DNA of 64,000 nt from positions 124,001-188,000 of the forward strand of contig CAJKMG010000003.1 of assembly GCA_905200945.1 (NCBI GenBank), read 5' to 3'. The position numbers and the translations under genes were made by a program. The first letter of the stretch is position 1. Each line of letters starts with the position of its first letter. This DNA is from an uncultured Akkermansia sp. GTDB taxonomy: Bacteria; Verrucomicrobiota; Verrucomicrobiia; Verrucomicrobiales; Akkermansiaceae. This document shows positions 1 to 9,800 of this stretch, one piece after another. The notes under the pieces are model-generated. The model saw only the letters and a program-made list of their open reading frames with translations, was not told the DNA's origin and did not search any database.

Positions 1-1
1 C

Positions 2-286
2 GCCCGCGCCCTGGCCACCAGCCCCAAACTGCTGATGCTGGACGAACCATTCAGCGGCGTGGATCCCATTGCCGTTTCAGACATTCAGAAAATCGTCATG
101 GAACTGCGTGACACGGACGGCCTTTCCATCCTGATTACGGACCACAATGTGCGGGAAACCCTCCACATCGTGGATCGCGCCTACATTCTGTTTGAAGGGA
201 AAGTAATCAAGCACGGTACTTCCGAGGAAATCGCCAACGACCCCATTGCCCGCAAGCAGTATCTGGGCGACCAGTTCCGCATGTAA
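2..286 (+). CDS. lptB: LPS-export ABC transporter ATPase LptB, C-terminal part (cut by window edge)
   Basis: Only the last 94 residues are present; the frame is open to the left edge. They contain the Walker B and D-loop region (LLMLDEPFSGVDP) and the H-loop in the form LITDHNVRETL, with the conserved His of ABC ATPases. The DHNVRETL wording and the closing segment AYILFEGKVIKHGTSEEI are typical of LptB, the cytoplasmic ATPase that drives the LptFG transporter to move lipopolysaccharide from the inner membrane to the Lpt bridge. The signature and Walker A motifs lie outside the window. A HAD phosphatase gene follows after 20 bases on the same strand, so they may share a transcript. A related branched-chain amino acid ATPase (LivF/LivG) is the main alternative, but the tail fits LptB better. 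Confidence 0.8.
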   Translation, partial: ARALATSPKLLMLDEPFSGVDPIAVSDIQKIVMELRDTDGLSILITDHNVRETLHIVDRAYILFEGKVIKHGTSEEIANDPIARKQYLGDQFRM

Positions 287-306
287 CTTCATTTTCCTTC
301 TTTCCC

Positions 307-1191
307 ATGTCCTCTCCGCAGAATACGATTGCCCTGGTCTTCGACTATGACCAGACCCTGAGTCCCTTCTACATGCAGGATCAGGCCATTTTCCCGGAAT
401 TCGGCATTTCTCCGCATGAATTCTGGACCAAGTGCAACGCCACCGGAGAAAGAGAGGGATGGGACGGAGAACTGATTTACATGAAAAGCCTGCTGGACGC
501 TCTTTCCCTGGACCGCGTCAGCAACGCCCGGCTTACCCAGCTTGGAGAACGCCTCACCTTCTACCCCGGCCTGCCGGACTTTTTCAACGCTTTTCCGTCC
601 ATGACCCTCTCTCCCCTGCATACGGATCTGGGCATCAGCGTTGAATACTACATCATTTCCTCCGGTTTGAAAGCCCTGATTGACGGCTCCGCCCTGCGCC
701 CTTATTTCAAGGCTGTATTCGGATGCGAATTCAGCGAGGAGGACGGCTACATCAATTTTCCCAAGAGAGTCATTTCCCACACCACGAAAACCCAGTACCT
801 TTTCCGCATCAACAAGGGAATGCTGGATTACGACCAGGACGTAAACGACCACATGCCGGAAGACATGCGCCCCATTCCTTTCGCCAACATGATTTACATC
901 GGCGACGGCCCTACGGACGTTCCCTGCTTCACCGTCATGCGCCGGAACGGAGGCCACGCCGTAGCCGTATATAATCCGGAGGATGAAACCGGCCGCAGTT
1001 TCCGCAAATGCTATAACCTGGCCTCCAATTCCGACCGCGTGAATTTCATCGCCCCGGCGGATTACACGCCCGGCAGCCATCTCACCCGCCTGCTGTCCGG
1101 CATGGTCACGGATATCGCCAACGGCATTGTGCGCCGCCGGGACCGGGCTCTGGCGGATTCCTGTACTGCGGCACCTTCTTTCTCCAAATAA
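307..1191 (+). CDS. HAD-superfamily phosphatase
   Basis: The 294-residue protein begins with a HAD motif I, VFDYDQTLSP, with the two catalytic Asp at about residues 13 and 15. It carries a motif IV, YIGDGPTDVPC, near residue 199. Between them lies a long helical cap and the segment YIISSGLKALIDG, which fits motif II (the conserved Ser in SSG). This is the architecture of phosphoserine-phosphatase-like enzymes of the HAD superfamily, soluble and cytoplasmic, hydrolysing a small phosphorylated metabolite with Mg2+. The substrate cannot be read from the sequence. Serine-pathway genes occur about 24 kb downstream, so a SerB role is possible but unproven. It sits 20 bases after lptB and 25 bases before mpl, suggesting co-transcription. 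The start ATG follows directly on the lptB stop region. Confidence 0.8.
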   Translation: MSSPQNTIALVFDYDQTLSPFYMQDQAIFPEFGISPHEFWTKCNATGEREGWDGELIYMKSLLDALSLDRVSNARLTQLGERLTFYPGLPDFFNAFPSMTLSPLHTDLGISVEYYIISSGLKALIDGSALRPYFKAVFGCEFSEEDGYINFPKRVISHTTKTQYLFRINKGMLDYDQDVNDHMPEDMRPIPFANMIYIGDGPTDVPCFTVMRRNGGHAVAVYNPEDETGRSFRKCYNLASNSDRVNFIAPADYTPGSHLTRLLSGMVTDIANGIVRRRDRALADSCTAAPSFSK

Positions 1192-1216
1192 AACCCGCTC
1201 CATTCCTCTCCCCGTC

Positions 1217-2599
1217 ATGAACAGCCATTTCCACTTTCTCGGCATCTGCGGCACCGCCATGGGCGCGGTAGCCGCCGCCATGGCCCGCCGCGGCTTTACC
1301 GTCACCGGTTCCGACGCCAACGTCTATCCCCCCATGTCCACTTTTCTGGAGGAGGAAGGCATCACCCTGTTTGAAGGCTACAAGGCTTCCAACATCCCAC
1401 CGGATGCGGACGTCATCGTCATCGGCAATGCCATGAGCCGCGGCAATGAGGAAGTGGAAGCCGTGCTCCAACGGCGCCTGCGTTACCTTTCCCTCCCGGA
1501 GACGATGAAGGAATACTTCCTGCGCGGCAAGCGCAACTATGTGGTAACAGGCACCCACGGAAAAACCACCACCACATCCATGCTGGCGTGGCTGATGGAG
1601 GATTCCGGGCTGAACCCCAGCTTCATGATTGGCGGCATTGCCCGCAATCTCGGACGCGGGGGCCGTTTTACGGATTCCGATTTTTCCGTGCTGGAGGGGG
1701 ACGAGTACGACACGGCGTTTTTCGACAAGCGTTCCAAATTCCTGCACTACCTCCCGGAACTGGTGGTCATCAACAACATTGAATTCGATCACGCGGACAT
1801 TTACCATTCTCTGGAGGAAATCAAACTGAGTTTCCGTCGGCTGACCCAGATCATCCCCCGCAACGGCCTGGCGTTGGTCAACGCGGACGATCCCAACTGC
1901 CTGGACGTGGTTAAAGGAGCCCCGTGCCCCGTCAAGACGGTGGGCTTTTCCGACTCTTCCAATATCCGCATCCTGGATGTGGAGACCTCCACGGACGGCA
2001 GCCATTTCACGCTGGAAGGAACCAGGTACTATGTACCGATGATTGGGGAGTTCAACATCCGCAACGCCGCCATGGCGATTGCCGCCGCACAATTCGCGGG
2101 GCTGAACGTCAGGCAGCTGGCGGATTCCATGAGCCGCTTTGAAGGCGTGGCCCGCCGCCAGGAAGTCAAAGGCGTGGTCAACGGCATTTCCGTAGTGGAT
2201 GACTTCGCCCACCATCCAACAGCCATCAAACAGGCCATCCTGGGCCTGCGCCAGCGCTACCCGGGTTCTCGCATCTGGGCCATTTTCGAACCGCGCTCCA
2301 ACACCACACGCAGGAATATTTTCCAGAATGAACTGGCGTTGTCCCTCGCTACGGCGGATTTCCCTGTGGTAGCCGCCGTAGATCATCCGGATAAGGTGGC
2401 TCTGGAGGAACGCCTGGATCTCACCAAACTTTCCAGCGACCTTTCCGCTCTGGGCAAAGACTCCCTGATCGGCGGACATGCCCAGGAAATCGTCTCTGCC
2501 GTCTGCAAGAAAGCCCAGCCGGGAGACGTTATTCTGGTAATGAGCAACGGCGGTTTTGAAGGCATTCACGCTAAATTGCTGGAAGCACTGAACGCCTGA
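1217..2599 (+). CDS. mpl: UDP-N-acetylmuramate:L-alanyl-gamma-D-glutamyl-meso-diaminopimelate ligase
   Basis: The 460-residue protein belongs to the Mur ligase family. It opens with a dinucleotide-type fold segment (HFLGICGTAMGAVAAAM), followed by the ATP loop GTHGKTTTTSM at about residues 112-122, and later the Mur-type signatures VINNIEFDHADIY, FNIRNAAMAIAAA and DDFAHHPTA. The short GICGTAMG start and the early GSDANVYPPM segment fit Mpl rather than MurC. Mpl joins recycled tripeptide to UDP-MurNAc in the cytoplasm, saving peptidoglycan fragments. The ATG at 1217 is preferred to the upstream GTG/ATG frame because the protein then starts exactly at the Rossmann-like segment; the extra 30 residues of the longer frame look like read-back into the previous gene. 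It lies 25 bases after the HAD gene and 24 before the OmpA-domain gene. MurC is the main alternative. Confidence 0.88.
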   Translation: MNSHFHFLGICGTAMGAVAAAMARRGFTVTGSDANVYPPMSTFLEEEGITLFEGYKASNIPPDADVIVIGNAMSRGNEEVEAVLQRRLRYLSLPETMKEYFLRGKRNYVVTGTHGKTTTTSMLAWLMEDSGLNPSFMIGGIARNLGRGGRFTDSDFSVLEGDEYDTAFFDKRSKFLHYLPELVVINNIEFDHADIYHSLEEIKLSFRRLTQIIPRNGLALVNADDPNCLDVVKGAPCPVKTVGFSDSSNIRILDVETSTDGSHFTLEGTRYYVPMIGEFNIRNAAMAIAAAQFAGLNVRQLADSMSRFEGVARRQEVKGVVNGISVVDDFAHHPTAIKQAILGLRQRYPGSRIWAIFEPRSNTTRRNIFQNELALSLATADFPVVAAVDHPDKVALEERLDLTKLSSDLSALGKDSLIGGHAQEIVSAVCKKAQPGDVILVMSNGGFEGIHAKLLEALNA

Positions 2600-2623
2600 C
2601 CTTTCTTCATACATCCACTTCCA

Positions 2624-3943
2624 ATGAAAAACGCATCCACCATCATCGCCTTCATCATCAGTTTCCTGGTCGTAGGCAGCCTGGCCCTGGTTTTCCTGTT
2701 CCTTGGCAACAAGGAAGAGGAGCCCGCCGCCGCTGAACCGGCGGCGCAAACGGAAGTGCCGGCACGCCAGACGATAACGCCCCAACCCACCGTCGATCCG
2801 CTCACCAAGGAGGATATCAGCCGGCAGACGGCTACGCCGCCCTCCCTGATCAATCTCAACTCCCCCCAGATACTGGCGCAGGCAATTGCCAAAGTCATTC
2901 AGGATCGGGATGAGGACACCCTGAAATCTCTGGAAATCCAGCAAGCCGTGACGGAGAACCAGAGCCGCCTCATCCGGGAGCTCATGACAGCCCGCCATGT
3001 ACGCCTTTCTTCTCCCGGCATCACCAGCATCGGCGCGAACAACCTGGGAACCAATCCCACAGCCAGATACACGCTCAATTTCAGCAGCGGTGCGCGCGGC
3101 TATCTGGATATGAAGCGCAATGACAAGCAACAATGGGCGCTGGATACCCTCACACTGCCCAGCAAGCAGGATCTGGCCAAGGACAAAGTTGCCCCCATGG
3201 CGATGAACGACCCCATGGGCGTCGTCAGCTCTTTCATGGACGCCGTCGCCAAGGCGGATTTCCGTGGGGCTCGGAAGTTCGTGGACGGGGCTAAGGTGCA
3301 GGATGCCACGGTAGCCGGGCTGTGTATTCTGTTTGAGGAAGGAGCTTTCCGTCTCCGGGAAGACGCTCCCATCAAAACAGCCTACGAAGCGCCCACCAAT
3401 GCGGGGTTCTTCGTCCATCTTCAGGACGCCCAGGGCAGGAAGGCCGGCAATGTAGGTCTGACCGTAGCCAAAACGGACGGACAATGGCTGGTTGCGGAAG
3501 CTTCCCTGGACAGCATGCTGGAAGCCTACACGAAACGGCAGGGGGCCGGGGACGACATCTTCATCCCCATTGTAAAAAATCCCCAGGGCGGCGATTCCCT
3601 GGCCCTGTTCTTCGGCTTCAATGAAGATACCCTCTCCAAACGTTCCGAACGCCAGCTTCAAATCGTAGCGGAAGCTATCAAGATGGACGGCGGTAAAAAG
3701 CTGGAAATCAGCGGCCATACGGATGACGTGGGAAGCGAGCGCTACAACCAGGGGCTCTCAGAACGCCGCGCGGCTGCCGTAAAAGCCCAGCTCGTCCAGT
3801 TCGGCGTTCCTGCAGAAAGAATCGTTACCAAGGGATTCGGCAAATCGCAGCCGCGCCGGACCTACTCCCCCACGGCAGATGAAGGAACAAGGGATGAAGT
3901 CCGTAAGGAAAACCGCCGTGCGGAAATGTATCTGGACTTTTAA
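2624..3943 (+). CDS. OmpA-domain cell envelope protein with N-terminal membrane anchor
   Basis: The 439-residue protein starts with a hydrophobic segment (about residues 5-28, STIIAFIISFLVVGSLALVF) that looks like a membrane anchor or uncleaved signal. An Ala/Pro/Gln-rich linker follows. Two central stretches (about 85-180 and 195-300) look like NTF2/DUF4878-type modules, seen as two similar 'AIAKVIQDRDEDTLKSLE' and 'SSFMDAVAKADFRGARKF' starts. The C-terminal 115 residues form an OmpA-type peptidoglycan-binding domain, with LEISGHTDDVG and NQGLSERRAAAVKAQL as hallmark motifs. The likely role is tethering the envelope to murein. It is the third gene of a run with lptB and mpl, all concerned with the envelope. 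The two-module reading of the middle is tentative. Confidence 0.82.
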   Translation: MKNASTIIAFIISFLVVGSLALVFLFLGNKEEEPAAAEPAAQTEVPARQTITPQPTVDPLTKEDISRQTATPPSLINLNSPQILAQAIAKVIQDRDEDTLKSLEIQQAVTENQSRLIRELMTARHVRLSSPGITSIGANNLGTNPTARYTLNFSSGARGYLDMKRNDKQQWALDTLTLPSKQDLAKDKVAPMAMNDPMGVVSSFMDAVAKADFRGARKFVDGAKVQDATVAGLCILFEEGAFRLREDAPIKTAYEAPTNAGFFVHLQDAQGRKAGNVGLTVAKTDGQWLVAEASLDSMLEAYTKRQGAGDDIFIPIVKNPQGGDSLALFFGFNEDTLSKRSERQLQIVAEAIKMDGGKKLEISGHTDDVGSERYNQGLSERRAAAVKAQLVQFGVPAERIVTKGFGKSQPRRTYSPTADEGTRDEVRKENRRAEMYLDF

Positions 3944-4025
3944 AGGAGTAATCAGAAAGCGGAGAAAGGGAAAGCCCTTCCAGCCTCTCTATTAAATGTT
4001 TCCTGTCAATTATTAGCTACTCCTC

Positions 4026-6035
4026 ATGGCTCGCCGATACGTCATCAGGCAGGATGCTGCGCCGGTCGCCCCCATCTCCGGGATCGACTACCGTACGGCC
4101 CTCAACGAGGAACAGTACGCCGCCGTTTCTTCAGAACCGGGGCCGGCACTTGTCATCGCAGGAGCCGGATCGGGGAAAACGCGTACGCTGACCTATCGCG
4201 TGGCCTGGCTTCTGGATCACGGTACGGACCCATGGAACATTCTGCTGCTTACCTTCACCAATAAAGCGGCGCGGGAAATGACGGAACGGGTGCGCTCCCT
4301 GGTTCCCCTGGACTTGTCTCGCCTGTGGAGCGGCACGTTCCATTCCATTGCCAACCGCATTCTGCGCCAGCATGCGGAATACCTGGGATATACCCCGGCT
4401 TTCACGATCATGGACTCCGACGACCGCAAGTCCATGATCAAAAGCGTGGTCAAGTCCCTCAAGCTGGATGAAAAATCCACCCGCTTCCCAAAGCCGGAAG
4501 TTCTCTCCTCCCTGTTCAGCCTGGCAGACAACGAGGGAGCCAACATCCGGGAAACGCTGGAAAATGCCTATCCCTACCTTTCCAGCCATCTGGACTCCAT
4601 CCTGGAGGTGCATGGCCAATACGTAGCCCGCAAGCAGGAAACCAACAGCATGGACTTCGACGACCTGCTCCTTAACGTCGTAAGGCTCTTTCAGGAACAG
4701 GAGCACCTGCGTGCCCTGTACGGTTCCCGCTTCCAGCATATTCTGGTGGATGAGTACCAGGACACCAATTACCTCCAGAGCCGCCTCATCGACATGCTGG
4801 CCCGGGAACACGGCCAGCTGATGGTGGTGGGAGACGATGCACAGAGCATCTACTCCTGGCGCGGGGCGGACATGGAAAACATTCTCAGCTTTACGACCCG
4901 CTACCCGGCGGCAAGGACTTTCAAAATAGAAACCAATTACCGCAGCGTGCCGGAGATCCTGGAACTTTCCAATGCGGCTATCGCCGCCAACGAAGTTCAA
5001 ATTGAAAAGCAGCTCCGCTCCGTGCGACCCACCGGGGAAATGCCTCCCGCTCTCGTCCCGCTCAATGACGACCGGATGCAGGCCAAATTTGTCGTCCAGC
5101 GTATCAGGGACCTCATTGAAGAAGGCACTGACCCCAGTGAAATAGCCGTGCTTTACCGCGCCCACTTCCACAGCATGGAATTGCAAATGGAACTGACCCG
5201 TGGGGAAATACCTTTCCGCATCACCAGCGGCATCAGGTTTTTCGAACAGGCTCATATTAAGGACGTGGTGGCATTTATGCGTTTTGCGGTCAATTCCAGG
5301 GACGAACTTTCCTTCCGACGCATGGTGATGCTGCTGCCCGGCATCGGCCCCGGCATGGCCCAGAAACTCTGGATGCGCTGGACCGCCTGTCCGGAAAGCC
5401 GGCAAGAAACCCCTCCGGAATCCTTTTCCGCCCTGATGCTGGATTTCCCGGTTCCCGCCAAATCCAGAACGGCCTGGATTCAGCTCTGCTACACACTGGA
5501 TGAATTGGCCCCCGCCGGGAAGCTGGCCGGACCGTCCTCCATGCTCCTTTCCATCAACGAGGCCGTGTACGACGAGTACATGCAGACCGCTTTTGATAAT
5601 TACGACCAGCGCAGACAGGACCTTCTGCATCTGGCCGGATTTTCCGAACGCTTTGAATCCACGGAGGATTTTCTCTCCCAGCTTTCTCTTCTGGGCAACA
5701 CGGATGATGAAAGCGCTGCAGAGGACTTCTCCGGAGGCTCCGTCACCCTGTCCACCATCCACCAGGCCAAGGGACTGGAATGGTCTGTCGTTTTCCTGGT
5801 CGGCCTGTGCGACGGCATGTTTCCGCATCAGCGGGTAATTGACGACGGAGACCTGTCCGGGCTGGAAGAGGAACGCCGCCTCTTTTACGTAGGCATTACC
5901 CGCGCCAAGGATCAGCTTTACCTGACCTATCCCCGTTGGAACTGCCGTGCCCAGGGAGGCACCTTCATGCAAATGCCCTCCCGCTTTCTGGATGAATTTC
6001 CTGCCGGCCTGGTGGAGGAATGGGAGGTGGAATAA
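4026..6035 (+). CDS. UvrD/PcrA-type superfamily 1 DNA helicase
   Basis: The 669-residue protein shows the SF1A helicase motifs in order: Q-motif region LNEEQYAAV (about 26-34), Walker A AGAGSGKT (45-52), motif Ia TFTNKAAREM, Walker B LVDEYQDTN, motif III VVGDDAQSIYSWRGAD, motif IV NYRS, motif V TIHQAKGLEWSVVFL, and motif VI FYVGITRAKDQLYL. It unwinds DNA 3' to 5' during repair or replication restart. The protein is somewhat shorter than E. coli UvrD (about 720), and the C-terminal tail beyond motif VI is brief (about 30 residues), so the RNA-polymerase-binding tail of PcrA/UvrD is missing. Rep or PcrA are equally possible names, so I give no symbol. It is 82 bases after the OmpA gene and is followed by an 852-base gap. 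Confidence 0.9.
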   Translation: MARRYVIRQDAAPVAPISGIDYRTALNEEQYAAVSSEPGPALVIAGAGSGKTRTLTYRVAWLLDHGTDPWNILLLTFTNKAAREMTERVRSLVPLDLSRLWSGTFHSIANRILRQHAEYLGYTPAFTIMDSDDRKSMIKSVVKSLKLDEKSTRFPKPEVLSSLFSLADNEGANIRETLENAYPYLSSHLDSILEVHGQYVARKQETNSMDFDDLLLNVVRLFQEQEHLRALYGSRFQHILVDEYQDTNYLQSRLIDMLAREHGQLMVVGDDAQSIYSWRGADMENILSFTTRYPAARTFKIETNYRSVPEILELSNAAIAANEVQIEKQLRSVRPTGEMPPALVPLNDDRMQAKFVVQRIRDLIEEGTDPSEIAVLYRAHFHSMELQMELTRGEIPFRITSGIRFFEQAHIKDVVAFMRFAVNSRDELSFRRMVMLLPGIGPGMAQKLWMRWTACPESRQETPPESFSALMLDFPVPAKSRTAWIQLCYTLDELAPAGKLAGPSSMLLSINEAVYDEYMQTAFDNYDQRRQDLLHLAGFSERFESTEDFLSQLSLLGNTDDESAAEDFSGGSVTLSTIHQAKGLEWSVVFLVGLCDGMFPHQRVIDDGDLSGLEEERRLFYVGITRAKDQLYLTYPRWNCRAQGGTFMQMPSRFLDEFPAGLVEEWEVE

Positions 6036-6887
6036 TCCTGTTCTCCTCTCCCTGGTCATATCCGGGAAACGACGGATTCTCCATTTTCTTCCGGCGGACA
6101 GGGAAAACGCGGCGCAAAGCCCCCGGAAGGTTTTTCTTCCACCCATTTGAATTCCCACATCCAATCCTCATCCGTATATATTTCCGTCTTTCCCGGAAAA
6201 GGGGGTTACCCGCTGATCCCGCCATATTCTGAAAACCCCGACGCTGCGGACCTTACCGTCTCCTTCCGTTTCTACCGCTGCGGTTCATAACCGCCATATT
6301 CGACAAAGCCCATAGGGGAAGGTCCCTCCCGGATGGAATGCTCCGCCCGCATATGCGGGCCGCTTCAAAAAACATCCCGACCAGACTTCTATTCGCAGAG
6401 GCTCCCAAACCTCTCATCTTTATCCGGACCATTTCCCACGGTCTCCATCCTCGCCAAATTTCCGAATTCACCATACAACCTATTAACAAATAATATATTC
6501 ATCTATCCGGAAAGCGTTGAATACATCTATTCATATGGAACCGTTACCTCACCCCCCTGTGCCAGTAAGGAAACGTTGCGACCAGAATATGTTAAAATAT
6601 TATAACCAATTTATTATCAATAAAAATAGTTTAGTTTTTCCAGTAAAAATGAATTGACCGAATGTTCTTGAAATCCCTTTCCGGCCCAAGACGGGAAAAT
6701 CCTGTCATGATTGAAACCTTTGAACAATAAACATAAGCAATTTACAATGAACTATTTTAATTATTATTCACATTAAATTTTCCCATGTCATCCCAGTGAA
6801 CAGGCCGGAATGGGAATCATCTAAAACCTCGGGCGCCGTGATTGTCACGAACGCATAACCATCTAATCATTAAACAAATAAAAAAGC
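6036..6887 (+). other. Long intergenic region before the autotransporter gene
   Basis: No convincing gene lies here; the ORFs that exist have no recognisable sequence or start signal. The first half is G+C-typical. The second half (about 6480-6880) is markedly AT-rich, which suits a promoter and 5' leader for the autotransporter gene at 6888. I see no strong hairpin plus T-tract terminator for the helicase gene. Confidence 0.6.
6345..6360. repeat. Perfect 16-bp palindrome
   Basis: GCCCGCATATGCGGGC is a perfect inverted repeat (6-base arms, ATAT centre) in the gap between the helicase and autotransporter genes. No T-tract follows on either side, so it is not a standard terminator. It could be a protein-binding site or a small hairpin. 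Confidence 0.4.
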
Positions 6888-9800
6888 ATGAAATTAAGAC
6901 TCCCACATATGCTGCTGGCAGCTGTTATCGCCTGCCTTGGCAGTTTCTCCATTGCTACGGCAGCCGACTATACAGTCAACAGTGCCGATGAATTCGTTAC
7001 TGCCTGGAACCAGGCTGCCGCTTCCAATGAAGCTTCAACCATCACGATCACCGTACCTTCCGGCTCCGACAATATCACGCTGACCCAGGAGCAACGAGCC
7101 CAGTTGAACGCCGTCTCCGGAACTGGCAATGTCACCGTCCAAATGACGGACGCCAGCAACAAACTGGTTAATTTCAATTATGATCTGGTTAACAACCAAG
7201 TCAGCTTCAACGACATCACCTTAAGCGAACCCCTGGGAAGCGACAACGACATTGTGGTGACGAATGCTTCAAATACCACCACTATTGACGGCAGGAATAT
7301 TGCCATCGAAGGTACGAATGATGCCGCCAATCCCAGGACAGTGGGAGCCACCGTCACCTCCACGAATGGACAAGTAGGCATCGGCGACAATGTTTCCATG
7401 GAAAAAGCCGTTACTGTCACTGGCCAGGCAGTTCAAACCGTAGACCCGGCAACGCCGCCAGCAGGACAAGCCTATACTAGGACGACGTACAATACTTACA
7501 ATAATTCCAATGAGAGGGCCGTGGTCCTGGGCAGCAACGTCACAATGCAGGATACCGTAACGGCAACAGGCCAAATCGTAAGCGATCCGGCGTCCAAAGT
7601 TGTGCTGAACGGAGATGTGACCTCTACGGCAGGAATCGGCACCGTGACTACGGAACAGTTTGACGCATCCAATACTCAGACCGGCAAAACCGTCATCGAT
7701 TCCATGGATGACAGTGTCTCCGGCGGCATCATCCTTGGAGAAACCACAGCCGGCGCCGTCACCCTCAAAACTGAGGGCGGCAATATTTCCCTGGGAGACA
7801 ATTCCGTCCTGAACGGCACTGCTGTTTCCGCAGAATCCGCCGAGCTGAACAAAACCGTTTACAGTAATGACGACGGCAGCTGGAATACTGTCGCAAGCAC
7901 GGAAAAGCTGGGAACCATCGAAGGCAGCGTCACGCTTGGCGAAAATACGACCGTCAAGGGTAATTCCACCCTGACGGCGGATGACAATATCGCCATCGGC
8001 AACAACAGCGTCATCACCGGCAATACCGCCGCTGACGGCGTCATCTCCGCAGGAGGCCAGATTTCCATCGGAGACGGCACCCAGGTTTTGGATAACACCG
8101 CCACCACCGCCGACAAAGCCGCCATCAACCTGGCGGACGGGCAAACCCTGTACATCGGCTCCGGCGCCATCCTTTCCGGCAATACGTCCAACGGCGTTTC
8201 CGGTTCCGTGCATGCGGGCCAGAACACTCAGATCAACGTTTATACGGACGCCACCGCCTATACCTTCATCAATGACGGCATCTCCACCGCAGCTTCCGCT
8301 TCCACGGCCGATGCCGCTCCGCTGGCCGCTGACCAGACCGTCATGACGAAGACCGGAGCGGGAACTCTCGTTTACGGAGGCACAGAAACCACCGATACGT
8401 TCGGAGGAACCTACCAGCAGCTTGAAGGCAACCTGATCATCGGTCATGCCACCTTCGGCGCCGTTGACTCCTCCACCGGAAAAGTCGGTTCCCTCCAATC
8501 CATTGACGGCGCCGTAATGGGAACGGACGATACTGTTTACGACATTCGGACGGGACAGGTGACCCTGGCGGAAAATTCCACCATGAAGGGAGCTTCCGCC
8601 ACCTTCGGAGGCGATTCTACCCTGCTGCTGAGCGACGGTTCCGTGCTGGACTTCGGTACTCCCGCCGCGTTCCAGGATAATTCCCGCGTAGGCATCCAGG
8701 TATCCGACGCCAGCGGCAATCCCGTCCCGCTCGCCCAACTCCGCAAGGGCACGGAAAGCGTGACGGTCACGCTGAACGGTACGGATATTTCCGGACGCCT
8801 GCTGAACAACGTATTCCTGAGCACGACCATGGCTCCGGGAACGGCGGAAGGCACCACCATCATCACCCAGGACATGAAGGGTATTGACGGTCCCATGTCC
8901 GGCTACAACGGCAATGTTTACACCGTAGCGTCTGCCCTGGAAAACAACCGCCTGAACGTAGCCGCCGGTTCTCCCGCCGCCCAGTTCTATGAAAACCTGT
9001 TCCGGGCTACGAGCGCGGATGAAGCAGCCCGCATCATCCAGTCCGTCAGCGGAGAACACGTGGTGAACTTCACCTGGGCAGCCAGCCGCACCGTTCGGAA
9101 TTTCGCTGACCTGGGGCGCATTCAATCCGCCGCATCCATGGCGCGCCAGACGGAAGACACCGTTGAAGTAGTGGATGCTAAGGGTTCTCCGATCGCCCGC
9201 AAGACAATCGCCAGGGGCAACGGCAATATCTGGGTAGGCGGCATGGGCATCTGGGATGACCAGGACGCCCGCGACGGTGTTTCCGGGTATAAGTACAACG
9301 CCGGCGGTTATGCCGTAGGTGTCGACTACAAGACTGCGCAGGGTTCCCTGATCGGCATCGCCGCCGGCCAGAGTTTTGGTGACTTCAAGGATAAAACGGG
9401 CATCGGCGCCGACTATGACGTGGACTCCTTCCTGGCCATGATCTACGGACGCATGCATCCCTTCAAGGACAGCAAGTTCACGCTGGACGGCTATGGCGCC
9501 TACGGACGTTCCCGTTTCAAAGGTGATTCCTACATCATGGGTTCCGCCGCTAACGGCAGAGCAGATACGGACACTTTCAGCGGCGCCCTTTACGGGACCT
9601 GGACGGAACGTTTCGCACTTGGCAGGGCCTTTATAACGCCTTACACGGGTATTGAATTCATGACGTCCGAACTCAAGGGGTTCTCTGAAAGCGGTCCTTA
9701 TGGGCGCACCTTCGGTCACGCCCGGGCCCAGAACTGGACCATTCCTGTCGGCATTACGATCGCCCGCGCCTACCATACGGACGGAGGCACCACCATCACC

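Noticed and set aside
1106..3718. 870-codon open frame on the minus strand
   Set aside because: It lies opposite mpl and the OmpA-domain gene, which have clear family motifs; the reverse frame is open only because of the third-position base bias of the real genes and has no recognisable domain.
4131..6164. 677-codon open frame on the minus strand
   Set aside because: It is the mirror of the helicase gene, whose SF1 motifs are certain; the reverse frame shows no motif.
6333..6605. 90-codon frame in the gap before the autotransporter
   Set aside because: It has no family resemblance, no start signal, and runs into the AT-rich leader.
7269..9776. 835-codon open frame on the minus strand
   Set aside because: It is opposite the autotransporter gene. 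It is Gly/Val/Asp-rich as expected from reversing repetitive Thr/Ala/Asn codons and has no signal or barrel.
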